Shown one piece after another: positions 17,268-25,592 of a DNA stretch of 64,000 bases. The DNA comes from an uncultured Lachnospiraceae bacterium (GTDB taxonomy: Bacteria; Bacillota; Clostridia; Lachnospirales; Lachnospiraceae): contig CAJTUB010000002.1 of the NCBI GenBank assembly GCA_910579465.1, positions 68,980 through 132,979 of the forward strand. Reading direction: 5' to 3'. Positions within the stretch are counted from its first letter, which is position 1. Each line of letters opens with the position of its first letter. The notes below the pieces were generated by a model. That model searched no databases and was not told where the DNA came from. It saw only the letters and a list, made by a program, of their open reading frames with translations. Position numbers and translations under genes: made by a program.

Positions 17268-17296
17268 TTGCTATTTTATCTGTTTCAGGGTAAAAT
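17268..17296 (+). promoter_or_regulatory. Promoter of the DegV gene
   Basis: TTGCTA at 17268 and TAAAAT at 17291 are 17 bp apart, about 40 bp before the start codon. Confidence 0.5.
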
Positions 17297-17342
17297 AGAG
17301 TTCAGGACAGAGCGAATGCAGGTATTTTGAAAGGAGAAGCAG

Positions 17343-18206
17343 ATGGGTAAGATTCGGATTATGGCAGACAGCACCTGTGACTTGTCGGCGGAGCTGATTG
17401 AGAGGTACGGGATTTCGATTATTCCTTTGAATATTATGATGGACGACGCGCCTTATCTGGACGGAGTGGAGACTACGCCGGACCAGATTTACGCATGGGC
17501 GGATGCAAACAAGACGACGCCGAAGACCGCGGCGCCGGGGCCGGAGGCGGCGATTGAGTTTCTGCGCCCGGCGGCAGAGGCAGGCGAGGAGGTATGCTTC
17601 CTTGGTATCAGCGAGCAGATGAGCTCTACCTGTCAGGTGCTTCGTCTGGCGGCAGATGAGCTGGAGTACACCGGGCATGTCCATGTGGTGGATTCCATGA
17701 ACCTCTCCACCGGTATCGGCTTACAGGTGCTGTATGCCGCGGAGCTTGCGGCGGAGGGCATTGCGCCGGACGCTCTGGCGAAGAAGCTTGAGGAATACCG
17801 CACGCGCGTCCGTGCGAGCTTCGTTGTGGATACGCTTACGTATTTACAGCGCGGAGGCCGTTGCAGCGCAGTGACCGCGCTGGTAGGAAATACGTTAAAG
17901 CTGAAGCCGCGCATTGAGGTGACAGACGGGAAAATGGGCGTATCAAAGAAGTACCGCGGGAACCGGGAAAAGACGGTGCTCGCTTATGTAAAGGATATGG
18001 AGGAGGCGCTGGTAAAGGCGGAACCAAAGCGTGTGTTTATTACCCATTCGGGCATCAATCAGGAAATTATTGATGAGGTAAAGAGCTATCTGACTTCTTT
18101 GAAGCATTTTGAAGAGATTTATGTGACACGGGCGGGCGGCGTGATATCCAGCCACTGTGGTGCCGGGACTTTAGGTGTATTATTTGTGGAGGCGGCAGAT
18201 GAATGA
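17343..18206 (+). CDS. DegV family fatty-acid-binding protein
   Basis: 287 residues with the family signature IMADSTCDLSAELIERYGISIIPLNI at the N-terminus, a SEQMSSTCQ motif and a C-terminal HSGINQE segment. DegV/FakB proteins bind a fatty acid in the cytosol and present it to the kinase FakA for phosphorylation and entry into phospholipid synthesis; several paralogues per genome with different chain preferences are usual. FakA is not in the window. The next gene overlaps by 8 bp. Confidence 0.9.
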   Translation: MGKIRIMADSTCDLSAELIERYGISIIPLNIMMDDAPYLDGVETTPDQIYAWADANKTTPKTAAPGPEAAIEFLRPAAEAGEEVCFLGISEQMSSTCQVLRLAADELEYTGHVHVVDSMNLSTGIGLQVLYAAELAAEGIAPDALAKKLEEYRTRVRASFVVDTLTYLQRGGRCSAVTALVGNTLKLKPRIEVTDGKMGVSKKYRGNREKTVLAYVKDMEEALVKAEPKRVFITHSGINQEIIDEVKSYLTSLKHFEEIYVTRAGGVISSHCGAGTLGVLFVEAADE

Positions 18207-18441
18207 CCTGATAGAAAATATAGATAAGCTCCATACGACCGAAATGGGTGTGGAACGCATAAAGAGAAACTTAGCACTTGAAGCAGACGATGTCGTTTCG
18301 TGGTGCAGGGAAAGGATTTTGGATAAAAATGCGCGTATGGAACGGGCAGGGAAAAACTGGTATGTAGTGACAGGGAATCAGAGGATAACGATAAATGCAC
18401 ATAGCTATACCATAATTACGGCGCATAAGGTGAAGGGATAG
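18199..18441 (+). CDS. DUF3781 family protein
   Basis: 80 residues. LHTTEMGVERIKRNL, VVSWCRERILDKNA and the end ITINAHSYTIITAHK match the DUF3781 family as I recall it; its function is unknown. The ATG at 18199 overlaps the degV stop region, which implies translational coupling, although a shared role is not established. Confidence 0.75.
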   Translation: MNDLIENIDKLHTTEMGVERIKRNLALEADDVVSWCRERILDKNARMERAGKNWYVVTGNQRITINAHSYTIITAHKVKG

Positions 18442-18461
18442 TTCTTCTTTAAGTTTCCAGC

Positions 18462-18490
18462 TTGACAACCCCGGCCAATTATTGTATAAT
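18462..18490 (+). promoter_or_regulatory. Consensus promoter of the GNAT gene
   Basis: TTGACA at 18462 and TATAAT at 18485 are 17 bp apart. Confidence 0.88.
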
Positions 18491-18563
18491 AGTAGCATCT
18501 AATAGGTAACATATTACATAATTGATTTGATACCTGTGTTATGAGAAAAGGAGCGTAGAAGGA

Positions 18564-19094
18564 ATGGAAAAGGTTCAGATAAAGACGGAGCGTCTGCTGC
18601 TGCGTCCGTTAGGAACAGAGGATTTGGAGGCGTTTTATGCATATGCGTCAGATGTGGAGAACACAAGGTATATGATTTATTTTCCGCATTGTGACAGGGA
18701 GCAGACGAGGGAGTTTCTGGAGGCGGTAGAGGCGGAATGGGAAAAGGAGAGCCCTTCTTTTTATGAGTTTTCGATTTTGGCAGACGGGGTGCAGATTGGC
18801 ACTGCCTCGGTTTATCCGGAGGGCGGGGAGGGCTGCGGCGAGCTTGCGTGGATGCTGCATAAGGCGTACTGGCATCACGGGTATGCGACGGAGGCGGCAA
18901 CCGCAGTCAGGGATTTTGCGTTTGCGTCCCTTGGATTGAAAAAGCTGTACGCGCATTGTGACTGCAGAAATCTTGCGTCTGCCTGCGTCATGGAGCGGCT
19001 CGGCATGGTGCGGGAGTGCGAACAGGAGCGGGTGTATTCTGATGAAAGAGGCGCCGCAAGGGAGTACAGGTATTTCCTGCCTCGGCAGCAATAA
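18564..19094 (+). CDS. GNAT family N-acetyltransferase (RimJ/RimL type)
   Basis: 176 residues. TERLLLRPL at the start, ELAWMLHKAYWHHGYATEAATA (acetyl-CoA-binding Q/RxxGxG/A region in variant form) and the NLASACVMERLGM ending are typical of ribosomal-protein-type acetyltransferases. These move acetyl from acetyl-CoA to an amine, but the substrate is unknown here. A long palindromic element follows. Confidence 0.85.
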   Translation: MEKVQIKTERLLLRPLGTEDLEAFYAYASDVENTRYMIYFPHCDREQTREFLEAVEAEWEKESPSFYEFSILADGVQIGTASVYPEGGEGCGELAWMLHKAYWHHGYATEAATAVRDFAFASLGLKKLYAHCDCRNLASACVMERLGMVRECEQERVYSDERGAAREYRYFLPRQQ

Positions 19095-19112
19095 GGTACG
19101 GAAGACTTTTTA

Positions 19113-19419
19113 GGGGCTGTCGCACGGAGAGCAGCGGCTCCGGGCGTGGCGATAGCTTACAAGCAGTTGGAACATCTGCCTGACTGTAACCGGAATATGG
19201 CTGTCTTATTTTGCATTTGTCCGAAGGACCGCGTTTTTAGCGCAGTCGGAATCAGCTCTTAGTACCGCTTAGGCGCGAGGACGCACCCGAGCGGCTTAGC
19301 GGTACTTGGAGGAAGTCCGGCGGAGCGTTGCGCTTGCAGAAATAAGACAGCCATATTCCGGTTACAGGAAAAGATGCCCTGAGCTTGTAAGCTAGGGCTG
19401 CACTTCGTGCGACAGCCCC
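19113..19419. repeat. About 300-bp nested palindromic element
   Basis: The outer arms are GGGGCTGTCGCACG (19113-19126) and its exact complement (19406-19419). Inside, GCTTACAAGC pairs with 19383-19392, a perfect 28-bp inverted repeat joins 19184-19211 with 19340-19367, and AGTACCGCT pairs with 19298-19306. The arms sit nearly symmetrically, so an RNA or single strand would fold into one long cruciform. No ORF is supported in it. The outer arm sequence recurs in the terminator at 50243, and CTTACAAGCRGTTRGAA recurs in the hairpin at 34815. Confidence 0.85.
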
Positions 19420-19424
19420 GCGCC

Positions 19425-19516
19425 GGATTTGCGTTGCGAAGCAACATTCACCCCTGCAAATCCGTGCGCATCCGCCGGAGGCTCTGAGGAAGCGATGATT
19501 TAATCAGCGCTTCCTT
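19425..19516. repeat. Two further dispersed palindromic repeats
   Basis: GGATTTGC (19425) pairs with GCAAATCC (19456) and shares 18 of 19 bases with 10450-10468. Bases 19473-19515 are the exact inverted copy (43 nt) of 12979-13021. They lie directly after the long palindrome and just before the MarR gene. Confidence 0.85.
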
Positions 19517-19554
19517 AGAAGGTTGCGGGAGACCCGTAACAGAAAGGAGAAGAG

Positions 19555-20040
19555 ATGATACCAAGGAATTTGCTGAATCAGATGGATGCCAGATATGCGC
19601 TGTTCGGACTTTTATTTGCGTTTCAGAACCGTTTGCAGGCAGTGGGAGATGCCTTTTATGAGGAAATCACATGTAAGCAGTTTTTCCTGTTGGCATGTAT
19701 GCAGCTGTTTCAGGAGGAAGCGCCGACGGTGCAGGAACTGGCGCAGCTGATGGGGAGCTCGCACCAGAATGTGAAGCAGATTGTCAATAAGCTGGAAAGA
19801 AAGGGATACGTCCGGGTGGAGGAGGATCCGGAGGACCGGAGAAAACTCCGGATTTTCTTTACGGACTATGCCCAAAGGACAGCGGAACGCTACCGGAAAA
19901 AGGAGGAGGAGTTTATGGGACGGCTGTTTGAGGGGGTGCCGGAGGAGCAGGCGGCGCAGCTGTTTGATGGATTATCAAAAATGGAGGAAAATCTGATAAA
20001 AATGAGGGAAATGTTCACGGAAAGAAAGGAGCTTTTATGA
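19555..20040 (+). CDS. MarR family transcriptional regulator
   Basis: 161 residues with the MarR winged helix: ITCKQFFLLACMQL, APTVQELAQLMGSSHQNVKQ, then the wing LERKGYVRVEEDPEDRRKL with the family DxR-type signature. It probably dimerises through its terminal helices. It overlaps the flavodoxin gene by 4 bp (ATGA), so it likely represses its own operon in response to a small molecule or redox signal. Confidence 0.88.
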   Translation: MIPRNLLNQMDARYALFGLLFAFQNRLQAVGDAFYEEITCKQFFLLACMQLFQEEAPTVQELAQLMGSSHQNVKQIVNKLERKGYVRVEEDPEDRRKLRIFFTDYAQRTAERYRKKEEEFMGRLFEGVPEEQAAQLFDGLSKMEENLIKMREMFTERKELL

Positions 20041-20561
20041 AGACAGCAATCATATATTATTCCCAGACGGGGTTTACAGAGCAGTACGCAAGGTGGTTAG
20101 CCGAGGAAACGAAAGGGGAATGTATTCCGTTTCAACAGGCGGCGGGGAAGGATTTTTCGGACTACGATACAATTGTGTTCGGCAGCTGGTGCCATGCGGG
20201 GCTGATCCGGAAGCTGGGCTGGTTCAAGAAGAGAATGCCGGAGTGGAGGGATAAGAAAAAAATAGTTTTTGCGGTAGGGGCAAGCCCTGCCGGGGGCGCG
20301 GAAATCGAGGAGGCATTGCGGAAAAACTTCACGGCGGAGGAGTGGGGGGAGCTTTCGGTCTTTTACTGTCCGGGCGGGCTCCGCTATGAAAGGATGAAGC
20401 CTGCTTCCAAGATGATGATGAAGCTGTTTTCCAAGATGATGGCGGGGAAAAAGAACAAATCCGAAGCGGAAAAAGGCATGGCGGAGATGATTGCGCACTC
20501 CTATGACATTTCGGACCGTAAGTATGTCATGCCGATAGCGGCATGTATCAAGGAGGTTTAA
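20037..20561 (+). CDS. Flavodoxin domain-containing protein
   Basis: 174 residues. IIYYSQTGFTEQYARWLAEE is the FMN phosphate-binding loop and YDTIVFGSWCHAG the second flavin-contacting strand and loop; this resembles the HemG-like/flavodoxin_5 group. Probable electron carrier or flavin reductase. Translationally coupled to the MarR gene, which suggests inducible expression. Confidence 0.82.
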   Translation: MKTAIIYYSQTGFTEQYARWLAEETKGECIPFQQAAGKDFSDYDTIVFGSWCHAGLIRKLGWFKKRMPEWRDKKKIVFAVGASPAGGAEIEEALRKNFTAEEWGELSVFYCPGGLRYERMKPASKMMMKLFSKMMAGKKNKSEAEKGMAEMIAHSYDISDRKYVMPIAACIKEV

Positions 20562-20650
20562 GCCGAAACTAAAGCTCCGCTCCGGATTGACTTTACCGGG
20601 AAAACGGTTTATAATGTAAAAAAAGATAAGCAAAAAGAAAGGGAGAAAAA

Positions 20651-20908
20651 ATGGGCTTATTGGATAACTTGTTAGATAAGGCAAAGGAACAGATTGAGGA
20701 TGGCGCAGCAGAGAAAGTGATGGACGCGATTTCCGACAATCTGGACGATCTGGTGGAGAAGATTCCGGAGGATAAGCGGAAGGAAGTCTTAAAGCTTTTA
20801 GAGGCAGGAAAGAAGATTGCCGCGGTGGATAAGGTGTGTGAGTTTACCGGTCTGGATAAGGCAGGGGCAGAGAAGCTGGTGGAGAAGCTCAAGGGCTTTC
20901 TCAAATAA
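20651..20908 (+). CDS. Small helical hypothetical protein
   Basis: 85 residues, acidic and helical, without membrane segments. The C-terminal KVCEFTGLDKAGAEKLVEKL looks like a three-helix or ribosomal L7/L12-like element, but I cannot assign a family. AAAGGGAG lies upstream and a strong terminator follows, so it is the end of a transcript. Confidence 0.65.
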   Translation: MGLLDNLLDKAKEQIEDGAAEKVMDAISDNLDDLVEKIPEDKRKEVLKLLEAGKKIAAVDKVCEFTGLDKAGAEKLVEKLKGFLK

Positions 20909-20923
20909 GGCAGGGCTGTAAGG

Positions 20924-20989
20924 GTTCCTTATCGAAAAGCTGCGTCCGCAGGAAAGCGGGGCGCCTTTGGCGGATAAGGAACTTTTTTT
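20924..20989 (+). terminator. Terminator with long stem
   Basis: GTTCCTTATC (20924-20933) pairs with GATAAGGAAC (20973-20982), followed by seven T residues. An inner GC-rich stem fills the loop. Confidence 0.85.
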
Positions 20990-21173
20990 ATGCACACGCC
21001 GCGGGAAGGAAGTTATGCCCTTACGGGCATCCGGCGCACGATGTCCGGGGGACATCGGTTTTGCGCGGACCGGAGCGGAGCGTAGACCGGCGCAGCGAGC
21101 AGGGAGAAAATCTTCCCTGCTCGATTTCGCGCGGATATCCCGGCACATGGAGAAGAAGGCAGGAGAGATTGCG

Positions 21174-22082
21174 ATGAAGGTAAGCCGTTTAATCGGAATT
21201 ATTACAATATTACAGCAGAAGGGGAAGGTGACGGCGCCGTATCTTGCAGAAAGGTTCGAGGTGTCCTGCCGTACCATCCAGCGGGATGTTGAGGAAATCT
21301 GCCAGGCAGGGATTCCGCTTGTGACAACCCGCGGAAAAGACGGCGGCATCCGGATTATGGAGGGCTTTCAGCTTGATACTACTGTTTTTACGAGAGAGGA
21401 GCTGGAGGCGGTTTTTGTCGGGCTGAAGTCGCTGGATAGCGTTTCGGGGAGCAAAAAGCATATGCGTCTTGGCGAAAAGCTTGGCACCGTTCCGGGAACG
21501 GAGTATATGACGATTGACCTGGCTTCGTTTTATAAGGACAGTCTTTCCCGGAAGATAGAGCTTCTGAACGATGCCATCCGGCAGAGCCGTTGTGTCCGTT
21601 TTCACTATTACAGTAAGAAGGGGGAGGAGGACAAGCTGGTGGAGCCGATGCGTCTGGCTTTCCAGTGGTCGGCATGGTATCTCTTCGGATACTGTCCCGC
21701 AAGGGAGGATTTCCGTCTGTATAAGCTGAACCGTCTCTGGGAGCTGCAGCTGACGGAGGAAGGGTTTGAGCCGCGGGAAATTCCTACCCAAAAGCTCCGG
21801 TTCGGGCAGAATATGACAGATGATATCGTGATAACAGCGCTTTATGAGCCGGGCGAGGCGTACCGGCTCGTGGAGGAGTACGGTCCGGGCAGCTATCAGG
21901 TGCTGGAGGACGGGCGGCTTTCTGCTGAATGGGGCTTTTCCTCTTATGAAAAGGCAATGGACTGGTTCCTTGGCTTTGGCAGCAGGGTACAGGTTACTGC
22001 GCCGGAGGAGTTCCGGGAGCTGCTTGTAGCAGAGCTGGAACGGGCAGTCAGGCAGTATGAAGGAGAAGGGAAAGGGAGGTAG
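21174..22082 (+). CDS. HTH/WYL-domain transcriptional regulator
   Basis: 302 residues: an N-terminal HTH_11 winged helix (MKVSRLIGIITILQQKGKVT, APYLAERFEVSCRTIQRDV) and a WYL domain (VRFHYYSKKGEE, WYLFGYCPAREDFRLYKLNR) that binds ligands or nucleic acid. YafY-like regulator. The start at 21174 has AGGAGA upstream; the open frame back to 20967 crosses the preceding terminator and reads as low-quality Arg-rich sequence. A CGAGCAGGGA hairpin lies at 21096-21123 in the leader. Confidence 0.85.
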   Translation: MKVSRLIGIITILQQKGKVTAPYLAERFEVSCRTIQRDVEEICQAGIPLVTTRGKDGGIRIMEGFQLDTTVFTREELEAVFVGLKSLDSVSGSKKHMRLGEKLGTVPGTEYMTIDLASFYKDSLSRKIELLNDAIRQSRCVRFHYYSKKGEEDKLVEPMRLAFQWSAWYLFGYCPAREDFRLYKLNRLWELQLTEEGFEPREIPTQKLRFGQNMTDDIVITALYEPGEAYRLVEEYGPGSYQVLEDGRLSAEWGFSSYEKAMDWFLGFGSRVQVTAPEEFRELLVAELERAVRQYEGEGKGR

Positions 22083-22192
22083 GTCAATCCGCATCAATCC
22101 GGTCAATATGACATACAGCTGTCGCATTTTGTCTGTTATAATGAAAGACAAAAAAAGAGGCAGGAGCTTCCTGCGGAAAGGAAGGTATTTTT

Positions 22193-22462
22193 ATGATTGA
22201 TTCGCGCTGCGGACTGCATTGTACAGGATGTGAATTTAAGGAGCCATGTAATTGCGGAGGCTGTATCGAGACAAACGGCGTGCCGTTCCACGGGGAATGT
22301 CCGGTGGCGGTATGCTGCCAGGGGAAGGGGTTCCGTCACTGCGGGGAGTGCCCGGAGTTTCCATGCAAGCTTTTGCAGGACTATTCAGCGGACCCGGAGC
22401 ACGGGGATAACCCGCCGGGAAGCAGAATTGAACAATGCAGGAAATGGAGAGAAGAAAAATAG
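22193..22462 (+). CDS. DUF3795 Cys-rich protein
   Basis: 89 residues with 11 cysteines arranged as in DUF3795 proteins: CGLHCTGCEF at the start, CNCGGC, then CGECPEFPC. It probably binds zinc; the family's role is unknown. The following gene starts 14 bp later and is likely co-expressed. Confidence 0.85.
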   Translation: MIDSRCGLHCTGCEFKEPCNCGGCIETNGVPFHGECPVAVCCQGKGFRHCGECPEFPCKLLQDYSADPEHGDNPPGSRIEQCRKWREEK

Positions 22463-22476
22463 AAGGAGGGATGCCT

Positions 22477-23538
22477 GTGGAGCAGGAGAAGATAGTTTCC
22501 CTGCGTATGGAGCGGCAGTTTTTTACACGCAGGGCAGATGAAGCGGAGTATATAGAGCTGTACCGCGACACGCAGCCGGGGCAGAATGTTTACTGGAACG
22601 GGTTTGGCGAGCCGCCGGTGCTTGTGTTCCGCGCGGCGTTTGACGATAAGGAGTTTAACCGCGCGCGGCAGGCGGAGCGGAAGCTGATAAAGGGAAGGTT
22701 CGCGGGAGGAAATTTAGGCTGGATTATGCCGTCGGAGCTGGAGCTTTTTGCGGGGCTTTACCGGAAGCCCCTGACAAGACCGACGGAAACGTGCCGTCAG
22801 CTACTTGAGCTGATTGAACATGCCGGACCGCTTACCATCCAGCAAATCAAAGAAGAAACAGGGCTGCTTGTAAAGGAAATTACCCCGGTGCTCCATAAGC
22901 TGCAGGAGGCGTTCCTGGTTTACGAGGACCAGTACGACGGGGAATGGGACAGGGGCTGGTATGTCTTTCCGGAAATGTTTCCGGAGTGTAACCTGGAGCG
23001 CTATAGCCGTAAGGAGGCGTTAAAGGAAATTCTGCCAAGGTTCGCGTACCGTCATGTGCTGTTTGATACGGCAATGGCAAGGTCGTTTTACCGGCTGCCG
23101 GAAAAGGAGATAAAGGTAGCGGCGGCAGAGCTTGTTGCGGAGGGCGTTTTTGCGGAGCATGAGGGCGGGCTTCTGCTGAAAAGCGATGTGGCGCTTTTAG
23201 AAAGCTATGTGGCGGTTCCGCTTCATTTCGTATATGCGTTGCACCAGAATGATTTTTTGGTCAAGTCAAATGAGCATAGATTGAAGGAAAAGTTTAAACC
23301 GCTTTATGAGAAGCTTCCGTATGACCATGCGCTGCTGCATTATCTGCTGATTGACGGGGAGTTCCACGGCGCCAGCGTGGGGCATGTCAGAAACGGTCCG
23401 TTTGATATCAACGATATCGTATGCGACCTGCCGGGAGCAGAGGCAAGGAAAGACGAAATGATTGAAACGGTGCGGGAGCTGAATTTCGGGAAGGGACCGG
23501 TGCGGTTCATGGGAGCTATGCTTGAAGGAAAGCAATAA
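22477..23538 (+). CDS. AlkZ/YcaQ-related winged-helix protein
   Basis: About 353 residues. Tandem winged-helix patterns (GPLTIQQIKEETGL, PVLHKLQEAFLVYED, RFAYRHVLF) resemble the HTH_42 family of DNA glycosylases such as YcaQ/AlkZ, which excise alkylated or cross-linked bases. I do not see a clear QxQ-type catalytic motif, so enzymatic activity is uncertain. The GTG at 22477 is seven bases after AAGGAGG; starts at 22435 and 22471 are alternatives with worse spacing. Follows the DUF3795 gene closely. Confidence 0.62.
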   Translation: MEQEKIVSLRMERQFFTRRADEAEYIELYRDTQPGQNVYWNGFGEPPVLVFRAAFDDKEFNRARQAERKLIKGRFAGGNLGWIMPSELELFAGLYRKPLTRPTETCRQLLELIEHAGPLTIQQIKEETGLLVKEITPVLHKLQEAFLVYEDQYDGEWDRGWYVFPEMFPECNLERYSRKEALKEILPRFAYRHVLFDTAMARSFYRLPEKEIKVAAAELVAEGVFAEHEGGLLLKSDVALLESYVAVPLHFVYALHQNDFLVKSNEHRLKEKFKPLYEKLPYDHALLHYLLIDGEFHGASVGHVRNGPFDINDIVCDLPGAEARKDEMIETVRELNFGKGPVRFMGAMLEGKQ

Positions 23539-23570
23539 GACATTGAAAAATTGCATAGAGAAAATAATTA

Positions 23571-23621
23571 TTGCCAAAATGTAATTTATATATTGCATTT
23601 TGGCAAAACGTGTGCTATACT
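23571..23621 (+). promoter_or_regulatory. Promoter with an overlapping inverted-repeat operator
   Basis: TTGCCAAAATG (23571-23581) and CATTTTGGCAA (23596-23606) are perfect 11-bp inverted repeats. They overlap the -35 element TTGCAT (23593), which is 17 bp from TATACT (23616). The small XRE protein of this operon is the obvious candidate ligand. Confidence 0.8.
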
Positions 23622-23664
23622 GTACCTGTAACAAAAAATAAATTGACTGTGGAGGTGCAGGATT

Positions 23665-24360
23665 ATGATTGGAAAAAAGGAAAAAAGAAGGCCGGATGAG
23701 AGGATTGAGAAGGAAAGCAATGTGCTGGCTGCGAAAATGTTTTATGTGATTACGCCGCTGCTTGTGATAGCCTTAATCGTTAAGCTTGTCTGTCGGCTGC
23801 CGTTTCAGGTGTATGTGCTGGAGCTGTTGTGTCTTTTGGCGAGCGTAGGCTATTTTCTTATGCAGGAAATCGGAAAAGGAATTCTTCTGGTGCGGAAAAA
23901 GGACGAGGCGCTTTTGGAGATACACCGGACGGCGCTGTCAAGGGCTTTTATGATTGACTTCTGGCTGCTGGTTGTAGGCGAGCTGGTTTATATTTACGCA
24001 GTAAAGGACTACTTCTGGTGGGTGCTTCCTTATATGGCGGCATGGCTGCTTCCCGGGCTTGTTATAACGATTGCATCCATAAGGCAGGGCTGGCTGGTCC
24101 GGAGCGTTAAGAAGCAGGGAAAGGGAGGAAAGAAGAATTTTCTTGTTTCGGTTATCATAGGAGCTGCCATGTTTGGGATTCTGTCGGGATTTCCTGAGTT
24201 TTACCATGACGACGCGTTTCATGCGGAGGGGCTTCTGTATATGCTCGGAATGGGGGCAGGCTGGGGCATTCTCTACTATTTTGCCATGAGCGGTTTTATC
24301 AGGAAATCGGAAAAGCGCGCAGATAAGCGTCTGGAGGGGACGGACGGCGATGAAGAATAA
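23665..24360 (+). CDS. Four-helix membrane protein paired with an XRE regulator (DUF6773-like)
   Basis: 231 residues with about six membrane segments, charged N- and C-termini, and HDDAFHAEG in an outer loop. It resembles the DUF6773 proteins of Lachnospiraceae that precede a small HTH gene; this family assignment is from memory. AAGTGGAGG-type site upstream. Overlaps the XRE gene by 11 bp, so the two proteins are made together. Function unknown. Confidence 0.6.
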   Translation: MIGKKEKRRPDERIEKESNVLAAKMFYVITPLLVIALIVKLVCRLPFQVYVLELLCLLASVGYFLMQEIGKGILLVRKKDEALLEIHRTALSRAFMIDFWLLVVGELVYIYAVKDYFWWVLPYMAAWLLPGLVITIASIRQGWLVRSVKKQGKGGKKNFLVSVIIGAAMFGILSGFPEFYHDDAFHAEGLLYMLGMGAGWGILYYFAMSGFIRKSEKRADKRLEGTDGDEE

Positions 24361-24547
24361 GAGAATGAAGATAGCCCGTGTGGAGTGCGACTTAACGCAG
24401 GAGCAGCTTGCGGAGAAAATCGGCGTTGCGAGGCAGACCATCGGACTAATCGAGGCAGGAAACTATAATCCGAGCATCAGCCTGTGCATTGATATCTGCA
24501 GGGCATTGAATAAGACATTAGACGAGCTGTTCTGGCCGGTGGAGTAG
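24350..24547 (+). CDS. Small XRE-family HTH regulator
   Basis: 65 residues that consist almost entirely of one helix-turn-helix (LTQEQLAEKIGVARQTIGLIEAGNYNPSISL), ending DELFWPVE as in YozG-like regulators. Overlaps the membrane protein gene. Probably represses its own operon through the inverted repeat at 23571-23606. Confidence 0.88.
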   Translation: MKNKRMKIARVECDLTQEQLAEKIGVARQTIGLIEAGNYNPSISLCIDICRALNKTLDELFWPVE

Positions 24548-24639
24548 ATTTCGTTGATTTATGTGGTTATTGGCAGTATAATGGAATATATAGGCAAAGG
24601 ATATCGCGTAATCTGATGCAGAGGGAGGAGCACAACAGT

Positions 24640-25353
24640 ATGAGTGAAGTGGATTTTATGGAAAAGCAGGAGAGAGCGGCACGGAGGAAATTTTTATGGA
24701 TTGCGGCGCCGGTCTGGCTTGTTCTGGTCGTAATCAGTGGTCTGCTTTATTTGAGAAAGGGTGTCTATGTGGACGGCGACTTTTTGTACCGGAGTGGTCC
24801 GGACTGCTATCGCAGCCGGAGGACGGAAATCAGCATGGTGAAAGAGGGAGATACCGCGAGCTTTAAGGCGCTCAAAGACAGCAGGGAGACGAATGCCATA
24901 CTGACCTGGCTTGCCCCGGCTGATGCCGGAAGGAACCGGCAGGTAAGTATTGTCTTTCAGAGCGGGACTGTAATCGAAGCCAGCTGGAATGGAGAGAATC
25001 TTGTGGGTGCAGACGGCAGGCCGCTTTCGTTTGGACCGTGGGTAACAGTGGTTATAAACGGGAAATGTCCTCCACTCTCGGAGGGTGTATGGTGTGCTGT
25101 TTTCTGCCGCCTTGCCTCGGGGGAAATGGAGACAAGAGGCTCCATCCTGTTTATTCTCCTTGGAACGATAGGCTATGTTTTAGGGACAGCAGGCTTCCTG
25201 TTTCCGGACAAAGTCCATTTCTTCTTAAGACGCTGGCAGTATGCGAAGCCGGAGCTGTCTGACGAGGGGCGTTTTGTCGCAAAGGTATCTGCAATTTCAG
25301 TAATGATCCTGAGCGGAGCTATGATGCTGCACCTCTTTTTACTGTTGGTCTAG
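24640..25353 (+). CDS. Hypothetical membrane protein (possible DUF6199-like C-terminus)
   Basis: About 237 residues. One membrane helix near residues 20-42, an external domain of about 130 residues with beta-strand character, then two helices at the C-terminus separated by LRRWQYAKPELSDEG, a layout reminiscent of DUF6199. The ATG at 24640 follows GGGAGGAG at good spacing; the ATG at 24616 has none. Function unknown. Confidence 0.6.
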   Translation: MSEVDFMEKQERAARRKFLWIAAPVWLVLVVISGLLYLRKGVYVDGDFLYRSGPDCYRSRRTEISMVKEGDTASFKALKDSRETNAILTWLAPADAGRNRQVSIVFQSGTVIEASWNGENLVGADGRPLSFGPWVTVVINGKCPPLSEGVWCAVFCRLASGEMETRGSILFILLGTIGYVLGTAGFLFPDKVHFFLRRWQYAKPELSDEGRFVAKVSAISVMILSGAMMLHLFLLLV

Positions 25354-25592
25354 AGGAGGCTGGATAGTGCAGAGGAGTGACAAACAAATACAAATAAGAA
25401 AGGGACTTCCTCAACCCTTAAAAGGATATGACAGTAACGGTTATAGTCTTTTTTATGCGGTAATCAGATGATGATTGCAAAGAATAAGGCAAAGAGAGAT
25501 TAACAAAATTTAATGGAATTTTGTGTGCGGTTGTGCTATAATATCAGCGTTGGACAGTTAAACAAATCGGATTTTTACGGAGAAATGCTTTT

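Noticed and set aside
20967..21173. N-terminal extension of the WYL regulator
   Set aside because: It begins inside a terminator, lacks a ribosome site and precedes a well-placed start at 21174.
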